64,000 nucleotides of DNA from Isoetes taiwanensis (Eukaryota > Streptophyta > Lycopodiopsida > Isoetales > Isoetaceae). The stretch is from contig JAJEKV010000012.1 in the NCBI GenBank assembly GCA_021234155.1, positions 9,392,448-9,456,447 on the forward strand. The letters run 5' to 3'. Of the stretch, positions 48,481 through 61,528 are shown piece by piece. Each line of letters begins with the position of its first letter. Positions within the stretch are counted from its first letter, which is position 1. The notes beneath the pieces were generated by a model that made no database searches, was not told the origin of the DNA, and saw nothing but the letters and a program-made list of their open reading frames with translations. Both the position numbers and the translations under genes were made by a program.

Positions 48481-50710
48481 TGATCTTACCTGCTTTATTT
48501 ATAGATTAACCTGACAATTGAAGCTCTACCCTGTATAAATTGTTCTAAATTTAGATAGGGCCTTAAGCTATAAATCTGGCTTTTTCCTTTTTCTGGAAAA
48601 TGTTTATGGATAATCCATCTCTGGTGTATCCTGAATGAGGATACATATTTGTCAATGACTTTTTTGGGTATACAGTATTAATGGCCGAAAGATCCTTCTA
48701 TTTGAAAGGATTGTTATATACCTTATCTGTATATAATAGAAGAACTGTCCTGCAGAACTCTTAGAGTGACGAGCTTGATACTTTGTAAAAAAAAATTAAC
48801 ATCCCTGGGAGGGGTATTTTAACAATGGAGTTTATTACTGATTCTAGCTGGGGTTACATGTGGAAAAACTTATGAAATAATTGGAATTATGGCTGTATAT
48901 GGTTCTTTAAGAATAGAATAGATAAACATATACATAAGTTTGCCATGTTTACAGGATACGGTGAACAGATAGATAGAAAATTAGAGTATAAAAGATTTCT
49001 AGACCGCTTGATATTTGCATGCACTTCTCTGTTTGTTTGATTCTTTGACTTCATTTCTTACATCCTTAATTAACAAGAAGGGACAAAAGGGACAATGGGT
49101 GACCAGCAAAGAGCTGAAGATCCCAATGTACCTTTTCGCCCTTTCCCTGATACCAGTAACATGCTAACGGGGTATTGATTGGCTGCAAGTATGGGATCTT
49201 CTTCCCATTGTCTTTGTTTGTTATCTTTTTGTTGATTCTGGATGGAAGGAGGTTGGTGGTCTGAAGATGTGGTTTTTTGCGGATTATCTATACTGCCTTG
49301 GACAGGAAAAAAGGGCAATACTTTTTTGGAAAAAGAAATGGAATACATACTCTTGACCTTGGTTTTTTTACTGTTATGTGTTTTTGGCTGTTCGTGCTTA
49401 TAAGCCTATGGCTTATATCTGTAATATAAGTAGACTTCTCGTACTTGTGGCATAGATGCTCATCAGATATGACAGGAGTTTGCACCATGCCCTTAATAGA
49501 CAAGTTATGAGTTTGACTAGTGGTTATGATGTAAAGTTTTTGAAATCCTCTAAGGGATGTGTCATATATAATAGGAAAACAATTTTGAAATGGTTGAGAG
49601 TTCCTGATATAGATAAAGATATTACTTGTGTTATGTTGTAACAAGTTGTTTCTGATCAACTAGAGGTTTTAAAAGAAAAAGATTGTATTGTATGGCAACA
49701 TGTCAGGCTGTAGGATGGCTGCCATAGATATGGATATTTCTAATAGATGATAGACCCTAAAAGTCTCACCCATCTAGTCCCTCAAAGATCTACTAGTTGT
49801 AGAAGGTTTTGGCTTGAGAAGATCTTCGGCTTTATTTAATGTATGTTGGTACATATTTTTGTCAACAAGAAAAATCTATTTATTTATTTGAACAAACTCA
49901 TGTGTCGAACATTTACAGAAAAATGAAAATATATTTTTCTAAATTGTCAATATTACACTGGGTAACCTTGTAGTTAATCGTTTATCCCTGCGTTAAATAT
50001 GGTTTTCAATGACTATGTTGTTGAAGTACTAATCTCTTTGGAAAAGACATGTAAACATGGATTACTATGTAACTAATTTAAGATTCATATGAGATTTTGA
50101 GTAAAGACATGACTGATGGTACCCAATGGAAAGCCAGTTACACAAATTCTATTAAACTATGATCTCATGATCATGTGAAAACAAGTATATAAGGAAAGTT
50201 GTTTAAAGATTGGTTTAAAATTTAAACACTGACTTGAAGTAAAAAGGATTTGAGTAGGGAGTTAAATACTATGCTGGAAAAACTCAGTCCAGTAGTAGGG
50301 TGATAATACTACCAAAGGATTGACTGAGGTGGATGTGGTCTGGTGTATCTAGTTCAAACTGGCTTTTTTTTAGACATTTCATCACATTGGTACATCCAAT
50401 ATTGTCTTCTACCTACTTTCCATATGTTTGAGCTGTTAGATAAACCTTAAGCTCCCACTTAGGAAAATTGGAATCCCTTTACTTGATTACTTCATTTGAG
50501 ATATAAGAGATGTTTGATGACAAAAGATTAATGATTCATTCTAACTTATGGTCTACCAAATATGTATGTCACAGAAAAGTTATGACTAGGAAGAGGATTT
50601 TGAGATCATACTGCCTACTTGGAATGCTCAGCTTATTGACATTGGATATGACAAGAACAGATGAGTGTCCTAATTCAGCTATCTAAACAATTTTATGCTG
50701 CATCAAGAAT
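48481..50710. other. AT-rich region without recognised gene
   Basis: Could be intron between the flanking exon-like pieces. Short frames on both strands show no domain. A run of GATA (about 48,967) is minor. Confidence 0.3.
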
Positions 50711-51225
50711 ATGAAAGTGCATGAATTAATACTGGAAAGAGACGCTATCAAATCCCCTGAACAGATCTCTGCTATTACACACCTTGGGTTTAGCGAATGG
50801 CTTCTACTCTTGCCAAAAATTTACAAGCTGTCTGATAGAGAGAAGGCGTTTGGGCTTTTATTTCGGAATTGTATGATAGCCTTCCACAGAAAATATATGA
50901 CTATACAAGAATTGAAGATGAACGCAACAAGGACTTCATCACTGGTATCACTACGCTAAAAGATGCAAATGATATCAAGAATTCACATGGCAATGAAAAT
51001 GAACAAATTCTTACGAGTAAGGCTAAGGTAAATGCTAAAGATCCTAGTTTGTCAGATGATTTGTTTGGATCTGATTTATTGACGGAAGAAGACCAGGCAG
51101 TCCTTATCCCAAAGGTATATGAAAAACAGCATAACAAAGGGATGGATTTCAAATTATCATTGAGGAATTGCTTGATATTCCCTATCATCTCGAGCAGGTT
51201 GGCTGAAAGCCAAGGGCTACTCTGA
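50711..51225 (+). pseudogene. Exon-like fragment of an unrecognised gene, cut by R1
   Basis: Two overlapping frames look like one broken exon: MKVHELILERDAIKSPEQIS (50,711) and, after a frame change near 50,850, YDSLPQKIYDYTRIEDERNK, DFITGITTLKDANDIKN and LSDDLFGSDLLTEEDQAVLI. The charged, mixed composition suggests a real protein. The frame runs into the truncated R1 copy 3 at 51,222. Function unknown. Confidence 0.4.
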
Positions 51226-51732
51226 CTGCGGGTTTTCCATGCTGACATCAGGGTTGGGCCCTTAAGTGATCCCATCAAACCTCTAATGGAAACATGTTTG
51301 ATCTAGACAATTTTTACTAACATGTGCAGAAGCAGGACTACCCATAGAAAATGGCCGAAATGGATTGAGAGAACCACTGCAAGATTGTGGAGTAAGTGAT
51401 CAACCATCTAAAAATATTTCTGGCAATTTTTCGGCGTTAAAAAAAAAATGGTAGAATACACCAAAAATTGCACTTTCAATATTTTCCCGGTAGTCTGAAA
51501 TATAAGGCGACACTTTACTGATTAAGAGAATCACTATTTTTGAGCCCTTAAGAGAGGAATGGAATTAAAATACAAGAAAATCTTATATCCTGATATACTG
51601 CAAAAGCTTTCTTTTAGCTCTTATGCCAAATCTCAATCGTCGAAACCTCATACATTTGTATATATGCGACCAGATAGAATATCGACAGCATATGCTAAAG
51701 CCACACCTTCCAACAAGGTTCGAAATCCCCAA
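51222..51732 (+). repeat. Dispersed repeat R1, copy 3, left part
   Basis: Matches 36,195-36,730 but begins inside R1 and lacks the MAEIPSYL start. It is interrupted at GAAATCCCCAAT; the rest of R1 continues at about 53,972. Confidence 0.75.
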
Positions 51733-53971
51733 TCTATTTACACATTTATAATTCTTTCTCCGAGGATTCGATTCTTATATTCTTTTCGCTCTTCTTGACA
51801 CATGTGTTTCTTTTCTTTGGTACTGATTTTTGGGAGAATTTCCGGTGTAGGCCTAGTGTGGGTTGGTAAAATCGGTAACAAAGATCCAGCTATGGGCACA
51901 ATAGGCAGCATTCCTCAGATGGATTTCTTTTGGGCTTCTCCATCTACCGCTGGTATAACAGGGCTGGACCTCCTCTATCGACAGCATTCCTGCAGGTTTG
52001 CCTCAATTTTGAGCCTCTTGAACTTGAATCTAGCTATAATAAGTTTTTCGGATCCATTCCATTCTCGTATTAATCGGTTGATCTAGGATTGGTTCTAGGC
52101 TTCTCCATTTTCGTGAAATGCCGAGGTGTCCGATTGCCCCTTCAGTTGTCTTTGATAGCATGTCAGAACCTGCAATTGCAAGGGAGAATATTGGATTTAA
52201 GCACAAGTAATTCAATCCGGCAACTAGTTGTTTTGGCTTTTGTACTATGTAAGTGAAAGAGCAAAAGAAGCTTCGGCAAAGTTTGCACCAGAGGGAAGGA
52301 AGGCGCGTGTGATATGGAAAATTAGAGTGCGTGTGGACTTAAAAAGGCAACAATCAAATCTAGATTTATGATCAGAATTGTGCCGTTACTTCCAATTATT
52401 GTAATGGCATCGTTTATATATCAAATTCTTCACTAGATTGTAGCCGACGAATCTCTGGACTGTGATACATCAGTGTGACAGCTTTTTGGCTTGATGGATG
52501 TCATGCAGATACAATTGATAATTTCAAAGCCTGGAGTTTGAATCCAAGAATGCCAATTCTCAACCTCCTTTTTGCTCTTCCTAAGCAGGATGGAAGCGAC
52601 CTACTCTTGCAATCGAATCAGCCTATTCTTAACAAACATCTGCACACAGATGGAATCACCCAGATGAAACTGGCAGGCACAACTCTAGCACAATTTTGTA
52701 TTCAGGTGAAGTAGCCAAAAATCAACAATATCCTGTATACCTGGTCTGAATTCCTCCTGTCTAGAACCATAAGCAACTCGAATTCTGTAGTCTTGTGCAT
52801 TCAGCCCAACTCTGATTACCCAGACTAATTCACAATAGGCGAATCTCCTCCACGCCTCAGTCCGATCTCCTCTTTGCTTTAAAAACCTGACATTTCATTC
52901 TTTCTGTCTCATTTCTACTACAACCATCTTCGATCTTGATTTCCACTCTTCCGTCCATCCCCTTTTTCCCTCTTTAGTTTGTCCTTTTAAAAACCAGTAT
53001 GATCCTTCAAATATAACACGTGTCAACAAGTATCAATTGTTTTCTTAACCTCTGTAAATATGGCATTAACAATAACTCCTAACAATAATGACACGAATGG
53101 GATCAGAATTTCACTGCTTCTGAGCCATGCATCTGTAATTGTGTTATTTCTTCTATAGTCAAGTTGAATTGGTTACAGACTTTAAGGGATAGGAATTTCT
53201 ACAAAAATAGGCACAAAAGCACTCACATTGTTGGCTTAAAAATCGACGATCGAATCCAGAGAAGCAATTTCGGTGACACTTTTTAAGGTTCTTACTTTTT
53301 TTTGCAACAGTAAGTTCCACCACGAAGGAAATACTCAAAAATATATTCCAAATAAAGGGTATCTTTGTAATATTGTGGTAGCTTAACAGTTGTAGAGTTG
53401 TTTTTCAAAAACATTTGCTTTAGGCTAGACGATTCTAATGCTACATGATCTACCTTATTCTCATCTAGCATTCTTTATAATTGACGAATTGAAAAAGGCA
53501 GTTTTTTATTGGAATTTGCCCAAATCAATGTCCCCAACCATTACAATATTCCACCATAGCTCAAAGTAAACTTCTTTTAGAGTAAATCAATGTTAGAACA
53601 CAAGAAGACCTCTTGATCCCATGCATTGATAACCATGCCTAACTTTGGGAGTAAGTACCTTACATCCCTGTTCTCTCTCTAGTCAAAGTTAAGTTCTCTA
53701 GCTAAAAAGTACTTTAGTCTCATAGGATATGTAGCCCCTTAAGGCCAATGCCCCAAAAGGGCTTTAAGACTCCCATATTGATAATGACTTCAGTTTTAGC
53801 TATTGCTTGCTAGTTTTCACAATAATCCAACTTCATATTGTTTGTTGGTATAGGGAAAGATCCATAGCATCCAAGAATTTCTCTTTATCTACTAACTTAT
53901 TTAACACACGGGAACCGCCGCAATAAATTTCTTGTAGCTCTAACTACAAGGCCGCCGCAATAAATTTCTTG
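51733..53971. mobile_element. 2.2-kb insertion in R1 copy 3, unknown type
   Basis: The flanks on either side are contiguous in R1 copy 2 (...CCCCAAT / AGCTCTAACTAGATAAC). The right end carries a tandem repeat (GCCGCCGCAATAAATTTCTTGTAGCTCTAACTA twice, about 53,908-53,972 with small changes), which may include a target duplication. Inside, two modest frames (51,802-52,086, DFFWASPSTAGITGLDLLYR; 52,475-52,714, TDGITQMKLAGTTLAQFC) have no recognised domain. No LTR or transposase is seen. Confidence 0.5.
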
Positions 53972-54401
53972 TAGCTCTAACTAGATAACTTGCCGGTAAA
54001 TGTCATGCTCCACCAAATTTTGAATGTAAGCTCAAGATTATTTGCCAGATTTTGAAGGAAACCCCACAATTTTTTTGCCAGCAAATAAAAATTCGAACCA
54101 AAAAATAAGAATTGTGATTGGAAATTTAAGCGACTCTCCATTTCCAAACCTACGGTTGCAAAAGATAAAATAAGGAAGCCAATGTGGGAAACCCATTATG
54201 GAAAACGTGTTGTTTTGAGGGCGTCAAAATTGCCCACGGAATGCTGGGTGCGCAGAAAGCACATGCATTTTTCAGACTATAAAACAGGGGCCGTTCTTTC
54301 GAAGTAGCAAGACAGCCTAACTTCTCTTCTCATTTGTAAGAAGCTCGCAAAGCTATACCCTCATCTCCTTTCTAAGCAGCAAAAAATCTTAGCTGCTAAG
54401 C
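53972..54401 (+). repeat. R1 copy 3, right part, and CHS upstream region
   Basis: Matches 36,730-37,173, including the TATAAAA and G-box-like ACGTG motifs, with small deletions. Confidence 0.75.
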
Positions 54402-54537
54402 AAAGCATTTTTCCAGATTGAAAAGCCTGATGGTCCTGCCTGTGTCCTTGCTATTGCAACCGAAAATCCTCCCTTCTTTGTTGATCAGAAGGATTATGCA
54501 GAATTTTTGTTTGATGCCTGCAACATGAATGATAAAG
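54402..54537 (+). pseudogene. CHS-like exon 1 fragment (second CHS locus)
   Basis: Matches 37,174-37,309. The start codon is changed from ATG to AAA (54,402-54,404). The next 130 bases keep the exon 1 frame ([20 protein letters not shown]). At 54,537, after AATGATAAAG, the sequence switches to the copia tail, so exon 1 is cut short and exon 2 is missing. Confidence 0.9.
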
Positions 54538-55287
54538 CTGATATGATGACAAAAGCTCTGCCAATATACAGGTTTCTGGAACTAAGGAGCATGATCCAAT
54601 ACGGTGATACAGAAATATTACATGAAGGGGGAAATGAAGGAAAATGATCATGTAATATTATGTTGAGCCTGCTTGTGAAGTTACTAGAAAAATGATCTAA
54701 TCTAAGGGTCATTGCATACTTGAGTTGAATGACAAGTATCAGAGCAATATGATCTTCATACTGCTGAAGAATGAAGAACTTAATTTCACTTAGGGTCAAG
54801 ACATTCACTTGAGGTGAGATAATATTTAAGTTAAATTGTTTCAATGGTTCGAGGTCGTAAAATTTAAGAGGTGCATGTGGGATATTGTTTTATAAGAAAA
54901 CACAATTACCGCTCATGAATCCAAATTTGCCTCGTGGGATATTGTTGTGTAGAGAAGAAAATAGAAACACCAGGAAATCTGGTTTGCCGAGCTGATGGCA
55001 CCGACTGTTCTTGCATTTAAAGCGTGAATGGAGATGATTGTAGTTATGCTGGAGCAGACAGAAGAATCGTCAAGCAAATTCGAGTGCTTGGGCTCTCGAG
55101 GGGTTGTATAAAGTAAACGGGTATAATTGCTACAGTAAACAATTCATATCCATATGAATAGTGCATGCTATGATTCTTGTAATGGTCTAAACAAATTTAT
55201 GATATTGCTCTAGGCTCAAGGTTGTCTTTAAAGATTTGTGCTAATAAGTTGAGTTGTTCGGTTTAGCAAATCTTAAAAAATCCTTCA
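54538..55287 (+). mobile_element. Copia 3' end and LTR (duplicated)
   Basis: 54,538-54,634 matches the last part of copia pol and the polypurine tract (31,732-31,828). 54,635-55,287 is a 653-bp LTR sharing the private variants of the 3' LTR, and is followed by the same CCTCG. It is therefore a copy of the existing insertion, not a new one. Confidence 0.93.
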
Positions 55288-55990
55288 CCTCGCTTCATCT
55301 TTGAGCCCTCCCGACCTCATCCTCTTCCTCTTCTTCTTCTCGAAGAATACTCGTGAGGAGTATTCTTCCCCTATGGATTCATCCTCAAGTCTCCCACGAG
55401 ACTTGATTCTGAGAACTACTACTCCGATCATGATTCATGGCCGAAACTTCTTTGAAGAATTTGAGAGGAGTCTTGACCTCAATTTTTTGGCCCCTTCTCC
55501 TCCCTCGTTCCCCTTTGCATCAAGTCCAAGATTTTTTCGCCCCCTCCTCCTCCACCCCTCAAGCAGATGAGGTTCAAGATTCTTCACCAACAATCATAGC
55601 CAAGTTGATGAAGTAGAAGTTATTTCTCACAAAGGTCATCCATCAAGCTCCCTATCACAAATGAAAATCATGAATTTTTTGGCTATGGGAGTGATCATCG
55701 AAGCCGAGGTCCTGGCCTTGGGCGAAGCAGCCCCTTTGAAACAAAAGGCCCATGTGGAGTGTGTCTACATCCAGCATGCAGGGAAATGGGCCTTGCATGA
55801 AGTGAAGATCGCGGGACCAGTAATCTTTGCGAGCTTTGTGCATGAAGAAAAGAAGATCCTCCTGCCCTTTTTTTTTTATTTCTCGATATGTTCTTTTGTA
55901 AAGCAAAAAAATTTTGCAATGAAAAGCCTCTTGGCAACCCCTTCAAATTATATATCCATTGCACCCACTGCTTTGAATCATGTATAGTGT
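55288..55990 (+). pseudogene. MAPKRPR ORF, right-hand copy
   Basis: Corresponds to 32,479-33,170. The N-terminal part is frameshifted. Further on, a frame of 108 codons (55,661-55,987; MGVIIEAEVLALGEAAPLKQ, HVECVYIQHAGKWALHEVKI) is open here but broken in the left copy, so each copy preserves a different part. No domain recognised. Confidence 0.55.
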
Positions 55991-56385
55991 TTTGATGATC
56001 AACAATGAATAAAATATCGTTTTATCTTCACTTTCTATGTTTTATCTATGTTTTGTCTTCATTTTCTGATTGTGTCTGTTGCTGCAGATCATAGAGCGTT
56101 GAGGACTATGTATCAAGTTTAAGCTATTTTTTTTAGGGTCTAAAAAGACAGGCCAATAAATGTGGCAAAAAATTTGTATGTTGCATTTGTATGCACAAAA
56201 ACTCAGTTGTACTGCAGTTTTATTTTGAATAGAATCTCTATTTCAACATTCAGTTATTCTAGCAGAATAGTGATGTTTGTATTGATGACTTATTACAGGT
56301 CCAGATAAGATGAAATCAATAATATTCAAGAACAAGAAAGAAAGAACAAATTATTAAAGATGTTTGCTAACAGAATCATCAAATA

Positions 56386-58396
56386 TTACAGCAACACATG
56401 CCCATCCAAGTTCTCAAACAACACATGCCTCATCTGATCTCCTTGTTTCTTTAGACTTCTGTTCATAGCTTCAGTCTCATAGTAATAAACTAGATCAGGC
56501 TCTTCTTCGAGAGGCAGCATGTCCCATCCCATGTCTTCCATAATACAGAAGTTCCAAAGCACACAAGCAGCATGTATAATCTTGGAGGCATTGCCAACAT
56601 GCACAGGCGCATGTTTTAGAATTCTGAATTTCTCCTTCACAATCCCAACCCATTTTCCACACAAACTCTACCCCGCAAATCCTTTTATTAAACTTGCCAT
56701 AAGGTCCATGATTACGTGAAAAAACTTTCAAAAGGGAAGGGTCCGGCAAAGATAGGCGAATCATCAAGCAAAAGTGGAGGAATGTTAACCGGATTTGGTC
56801 TTGATGGGTTGACCTTTCTTCACTTTTTCGCCACTCAAGGTTACAAATCGGTTCTTTCAAGATTAGTTTGGATGCAATTTTGTCAGTATATGGAACTCTT
56901 CTTGAATTGATTTGAGTCATGGACTGATCCAGTTCTTGTAACACGTATATTTATAAACAACTTTCTTGGTGTGACAATACCTTGCGAAGACATGAGTGCC
57001 TTTTGTGTCGATCAGAATCGCGATCGATCCGGACGACATCGGATCGCCATTCTAGAATGGGATGAGCATGCATGTCTTGCATGCATGCGGCGGGCGCATG
57101 CCCGCTTTGGTTGGGAGTTTGCTATTTCAGCACGTTTACGATCCACGTCTCATCGGGCTTCCTCTTCTCTCAGCCAGCCTTATTCTCTTTGAACCCTCCC
57201 TCCCCCCTTCTTTGTTTATTGTATTGTGCACAATTTTCTGTTTATCATGTTTTTCCACCCGCTGGGTGATGCTATTCTCTGGTATGTTTGTGTTGTCTCG
57301 TTTGTTGCGTTGGTGATGTGCAGGTACAGGTTGGCGAGCGGCATCTGTTTCGATTTCTCCATGCGGGGGTTTTGGGAGCCGATTTCTATGCCTTTACGTT
57401 TGTCTAAGCCCCTGCCAAGGCTTATCACTAGGGTTTTCCTCGAAAACCCGAAGGGCGGGTTTTTAATCCCTTGATAAGCTTTCGGTACATCAGCCACTCA
57501 TCTATTAGCATTGTATTTTTTGGGGTCCAAGTGATATAATTGGATTTTCCCTTTATTTTTCGTGGGTAGTTCGCATGTGGGCGGCTACCCACTGTCCACC
57601 ATTGTAGAAAATCTGCTGAGATGAATGAGAAGCCGGCGGTTTGTTGGTTTCTTGCGAGTCCCATTCTAGAATAGTCATCACCTTTTCACTCTTTCTGGGT
57701 TTCCTCCATAAAAAGATATGGGACCCATCAACAACACCATACACATTTGGCAGTCCTGTTGCATCATGAAATTCTTTTATACATTGATTTAATCTTGCTC
57801 CAGAAGGCATGGCTACAAACCTTTTGTAAAGCATTGTCTTCGAGGCCAACACTAGTGTAATTTTTTTAGTATATTTCTGCACTGTAGCTTTTCCAACATA
57901 GAATCTCTGACCCACATGCAAAGGCATGTCACCATGTGCCAGAAAGTAAAAGAACCATGGCAACAGCCTTCCTGGGATCAACAGGGGGCCTAACCTTAAC
58001 CCCTGGTCTAATCAAATAGGGGACAACAAGCCCGACTAGTCTCTCAAAGCTGGCCCTCTTCATTCTGTAAAATTGATGCCACATATCATCTTCAAAAGAA
58101 GCTATACAATTCCATGCGTGGTTATCTATATTATCCCATTGTGTTCTTTGTCTTGGAGCAATCCAAAATCTTCTAGGTGGCCTTCTAACCCGGCATGATC
58201 CAGCTAACATCAAAGATGAGGCAGCACAGAAGAACAGACAGTTATTTTCTTGCAAGTCATCGTCATCGAATAGATTCATTGGGTCTTCAAGCTCGTTTAG
58301 CTCAAGAAGCTGCAAACAGAACCTTTGGAATGCGAATCCGATTGTAAGAGCACGCAAATAAAGATGGCAATCATTCCGAGAATCAATCGGATCCAT
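56386..58396 (-). pseudogene. PIF/Harbinger DDE transposase, right copy
   Basis: Corresponds to 33,555-35,600. It keeps MIPGRLLPWFFYFLAHGDMP, GVVDGSHIFLWRKPRK and KIIHAACVLWNFCIMED, and its N-terminal frame (58,396-57,929) is longer and cleaner (RPPRRFWIAPRQRTQWDNID, FYRMKRASFERLVGLVVPYL), showing the usual helix before the catalytic core. The second and third motifs are damaged by small indels. The non-coding segment with the hairpin module is present at about 56,990-57,490. Confidence 0.88.
57410..57485 (+). other. Branched hairpin module, copy 4 (decayed)
   Basis: Same position as copy 3 with several deletions. The inner GGTTTTCCTCGAAAACC is kept, but the outer stem is weakened (CTTATCAC against TTGATAAG). 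Confidence 0.55.
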
Positions 58397-58720
58397 GATA
58401 GAGCGGTAGGAAATGGAACCCTATGCAAAGAACACGCGAAAGCGAAATATCCCATAAAAGCTTACCTACCAAATAGAACGGGGAAGAAATATCCCATATT
58501 TTGGAGGCGATTCAAAATTGGAGGGAATTATCCCACAAAAACTTGACCTACCTAATGATTCGGATGAGTAGTTCTCCCACGGAAACCAAAAAATTGAGGC
58601 CTAACGGGATTTGTTAGACCTCGAGACGACCTTCTCTCCTCTCCTCCCAGAAAAAAATCATTACAAGGAGTCGATAGACGAGAGAGGGTATTTTGGCAAG
58701 CATGTGGGCCAACCTATTTT

Positions 58721-58816
58721 TGAGAGAGAGAGAGCCAGAGAGAGAGAGAGAGAGAGAGAGGAGGGGGAGGGAGGGAGGGAGGGAGGGAGGGAGGGAGGGA
58801 GGGAGAGAGAGAGAAG
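58721..58816. repeat. (GA)n/(GGGA)n microsatellite, right copy
   Basis: Counterpart of 35,911-36,030 with different unit counts and a GCCA interruption. Confidence 0.95.
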
Positions 58817-58867
58817 TTTCTATAAAAGCGTGGCAGAATGGAGTTGCAATAATTCCCCCAACCCACC

Positions 58868-59695
58868 AAGGCTGAAACTCAAAATAGGTTTAGATCTTGC
58901 CGAGCCTGCGGATGAACGACATTGGAGCATAGTTCTAGGCTTGATTAAAAGAAGCCCACACATGCGATTAGGTATTGATTACTTGAGTTTTCCATCTTTG
59001 ACATTGGGGTTGGGTCCTTAAGTGATCCCATCAAACCTCTAATGGAAACATGTGAGATCTAGGCAATTTTACTAACATGTGCGAAGCGGGGACTACGTTA
59101 TAGAAAATGGCGAAATTCCCTCTTATCTCACAAATGGATTGAGAGAACCAACGCAAGATTGTGGAGTAAGTGATCAACCATCTAAAAATATTTATAGCAA
59201 TTTTTTCTTAAAAAAAATTATTAGTAGAATATACCAAAATTGCACTTTTAATATTTTTTCCGATGAGTCTGAGAAATACAAAGGCGACACTTTTATCGTT
59301 AAGGACATCATTGAGCCCTAAAGAGACATGGAATTAAAATACAAGAAAATCTTATATCCTTATATCTCTTTGCAAAGCTTTGCTTTGCTCTTATGCCAAA
59401 TCTCAATCGTCGAAACCTCATACATTCATATATATGCTGCCCGGATAGAATATGTTACATATGCTAAAGCCACACCTTCCAACCAAAGCTTTGAAATCCC
59501 CAATAGCTCTAACTAGATAACTTGCCGAGATAAATGTCATGCTCCACCAGATTTTGAATATAAACTCAAGATTATATGCCTGATTTTGAAGGAAACTCCA
59601 CAACCGGCAAATAAAAATTCGAACCAAAAATTGTGACTTGAAATTTAGGGACTAGTCTTTCGATTGATGCCTCCTTTCAACCCTAGGGTTGCAAA
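58868..59695 (+). repeat. Dispersed repeat R1, copy 4
   Basis: Corresponds to copy 2 and leads directly into the third CHS locus. The PSYLTNGLREP segment and GTAAGT are kept, and its ATG is preserved only with a frameshift. Confidence 0.75.
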
Positions 59696-59945
59696 AGATA
59701 AAATAAGGAAGCCAATGTGGGAATCCCATTATGGAAAACGTGTTGTTTTGAGGGCGTCAAAGTCCAGGTCAAAATTGCCCACGGAATGCTGGGTGCGCAG
59801 AAAGCACATGCATTTTTCAGACTATAAAACAGGGGCCGTTCTTTCGAAGCAGCAAGCCCGCCTAACTTCTCTTCTCATTTGTAAGAAGCTCGCAAAGCTA
59901 CACCCTCATCTCCTTTCTAAGCAGCTAAAATCTTAGCAGCTAAGC

Positions 59946-61165
59946 ATGGCATTTTTCCAGATTGAAAAGCCTGATGGGCCTGCCTGTGTCCTTGCTATTG
60001 CAACCGAAAATCCTCCTTCTTTGTTGATCAGAAGGATTATGCAGAATTTTTTGTTTGATGCCTGCAACATGAATGATAAAGTAGATCTCAAGAGGAAGTT
60101 CGCACGCATCTGTAAGCATACAAAACACCATTTCTGATTTCTAAATTGCAAAAAATAGGTATTTCTCTGATTAAATTTATGTTTTGTTTTATGATCAGGC
60201 GAGAAGTCTGGAATCAACAGGCGCCACTATTACATGACCAAGGAGATACTCCAAGCAAATCCCAACATCACCACATATGGAGCACCATCTTTGAATGTAA
60301 GGTTAGACATGCTCATTGATGAAATTCAGAAAACTTGGTGCACTGGCTGCAGAGAAGGCCATAGCAGAATGGGGCAGCCAAGGTCTAAAATTACTCATGT
60401 TGTTATGACCACCATAAGTGGAGTGGACATGCCAGGCGCGGGATTACAAGCTCGCAAAAATTCTTGGCCTCAACCCCTGATGTGAAGAGAATTATGCTCT
60501 ACCAACAGGGCTGCTTTGCGGGAGGCACTGTTATGAGGGTTGCAAAGATGTGGCTGAAAATAACAAAGGATCAAGAGTTCTTGTTGTGTGCAGTGAAATT
60601 ACTGCATCTACATTTGAAGCCCTTCTGAAGCTCATTTTGATGGCCTTGTTGGTTCTGCTCTCTTTGGAGATGGCTCTGCAGCACTTATTGTTGGGCAGAT
60701 CCTCAAGAGTATGAAAAGCCTGTTTTTGAGCTTGCCTGGGCAGGAGAATCTGTTCTCCAGACAGTGATGGTGCAATTGAGGGTATCCTTGAAGCCGGCCT
60801 TGTGTTTAGACTAGAGAGAGATGTGCCCTATGTCATCTCCAACAACATTGAGAGGGCTTGGTTAAAGGAAGAGAAGCTGTTGGATCAAATGATCTTAATG
60901 ACATGTTTTGGTAGCTCATCCTGGTGGCCCTCCCATTCTGACAAGAGGAGGCGGCCCTCGGCTTGAACACAAGGAGCTACTAGGGAGATTGCAGATGTTG
61001 GCGGCCATGTTCAGTGCTTTCTGTGATTTTGAAGCAACCCAAATGAGAGAAACAGGTCTAAGAAGATGAGCATGAAGACCACAGGTGGTAAGGTTCCACA
61101 TGGCTCCTCCTGGCTTGACCTGGTCCACTGTGGAGACACTGTGCGCTGAGAGTCTGCCCTGTTAG
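59946..61165 (+). pseudogene. CHS-like gene, third locus, frameshifted
   Basis: Exon 1 (59,946-60,111) has one base lost and one gained, which restores the frame. Intron (60,112-60,198) and splice sites are intact. Exon 2 starts at 60,199 with the frame correct through RPSLNVRL-like sequence, then shifts repeatedly. QQGCF coding bases (about 60,505) and the Asn region are recognisable, but the last 250 bases are badly altered. Upstream, the TATAAAA and ACGTG motifs are conserved. It either decayed after duplication or is a poor consensus of a real gene. Confidence 0.9.
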
Positions 61166-61198
61166 AAACCATCCATGTTAGCTCAAAAGAGAGGCTTG

Positions 61199-61528
61199 AA
61201 TCTCTATAATAAATTTATCCAAATTCTTAAGAGTGTGCATGGCAAAACAAATTTATGATATCTTTGTAATTGAACTTGTACAGTTTTTAGTAGCAAAGAT
61301 AAATTCTCTGATTTACTTGTTGACATGCTACATCTTGTAACTTGTAGTAAAAATACATGCATTTCCTAACCATAGCACATATGTCCAATAAAGCAAAGGG
61401 GAAAGAATGTGCAAATTATTATTATTTTTTCGGCCATACCTAAATCATAAAAAATCCTTTAAAAAAACGTGGAGGATTTTTATAAAGGTACTTTTAAAAA
61501 TAAAACGGGTTTTTTAAATTAACATTGC
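61199..61528. other. Sequence unique to the right-hand copy
   Basis: AT-rich, with AAAAAACG runs and no gene. It replaces the 7.6 kb (38,463-46,085) found at the same place in the left copy. Confidence 0.5.
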
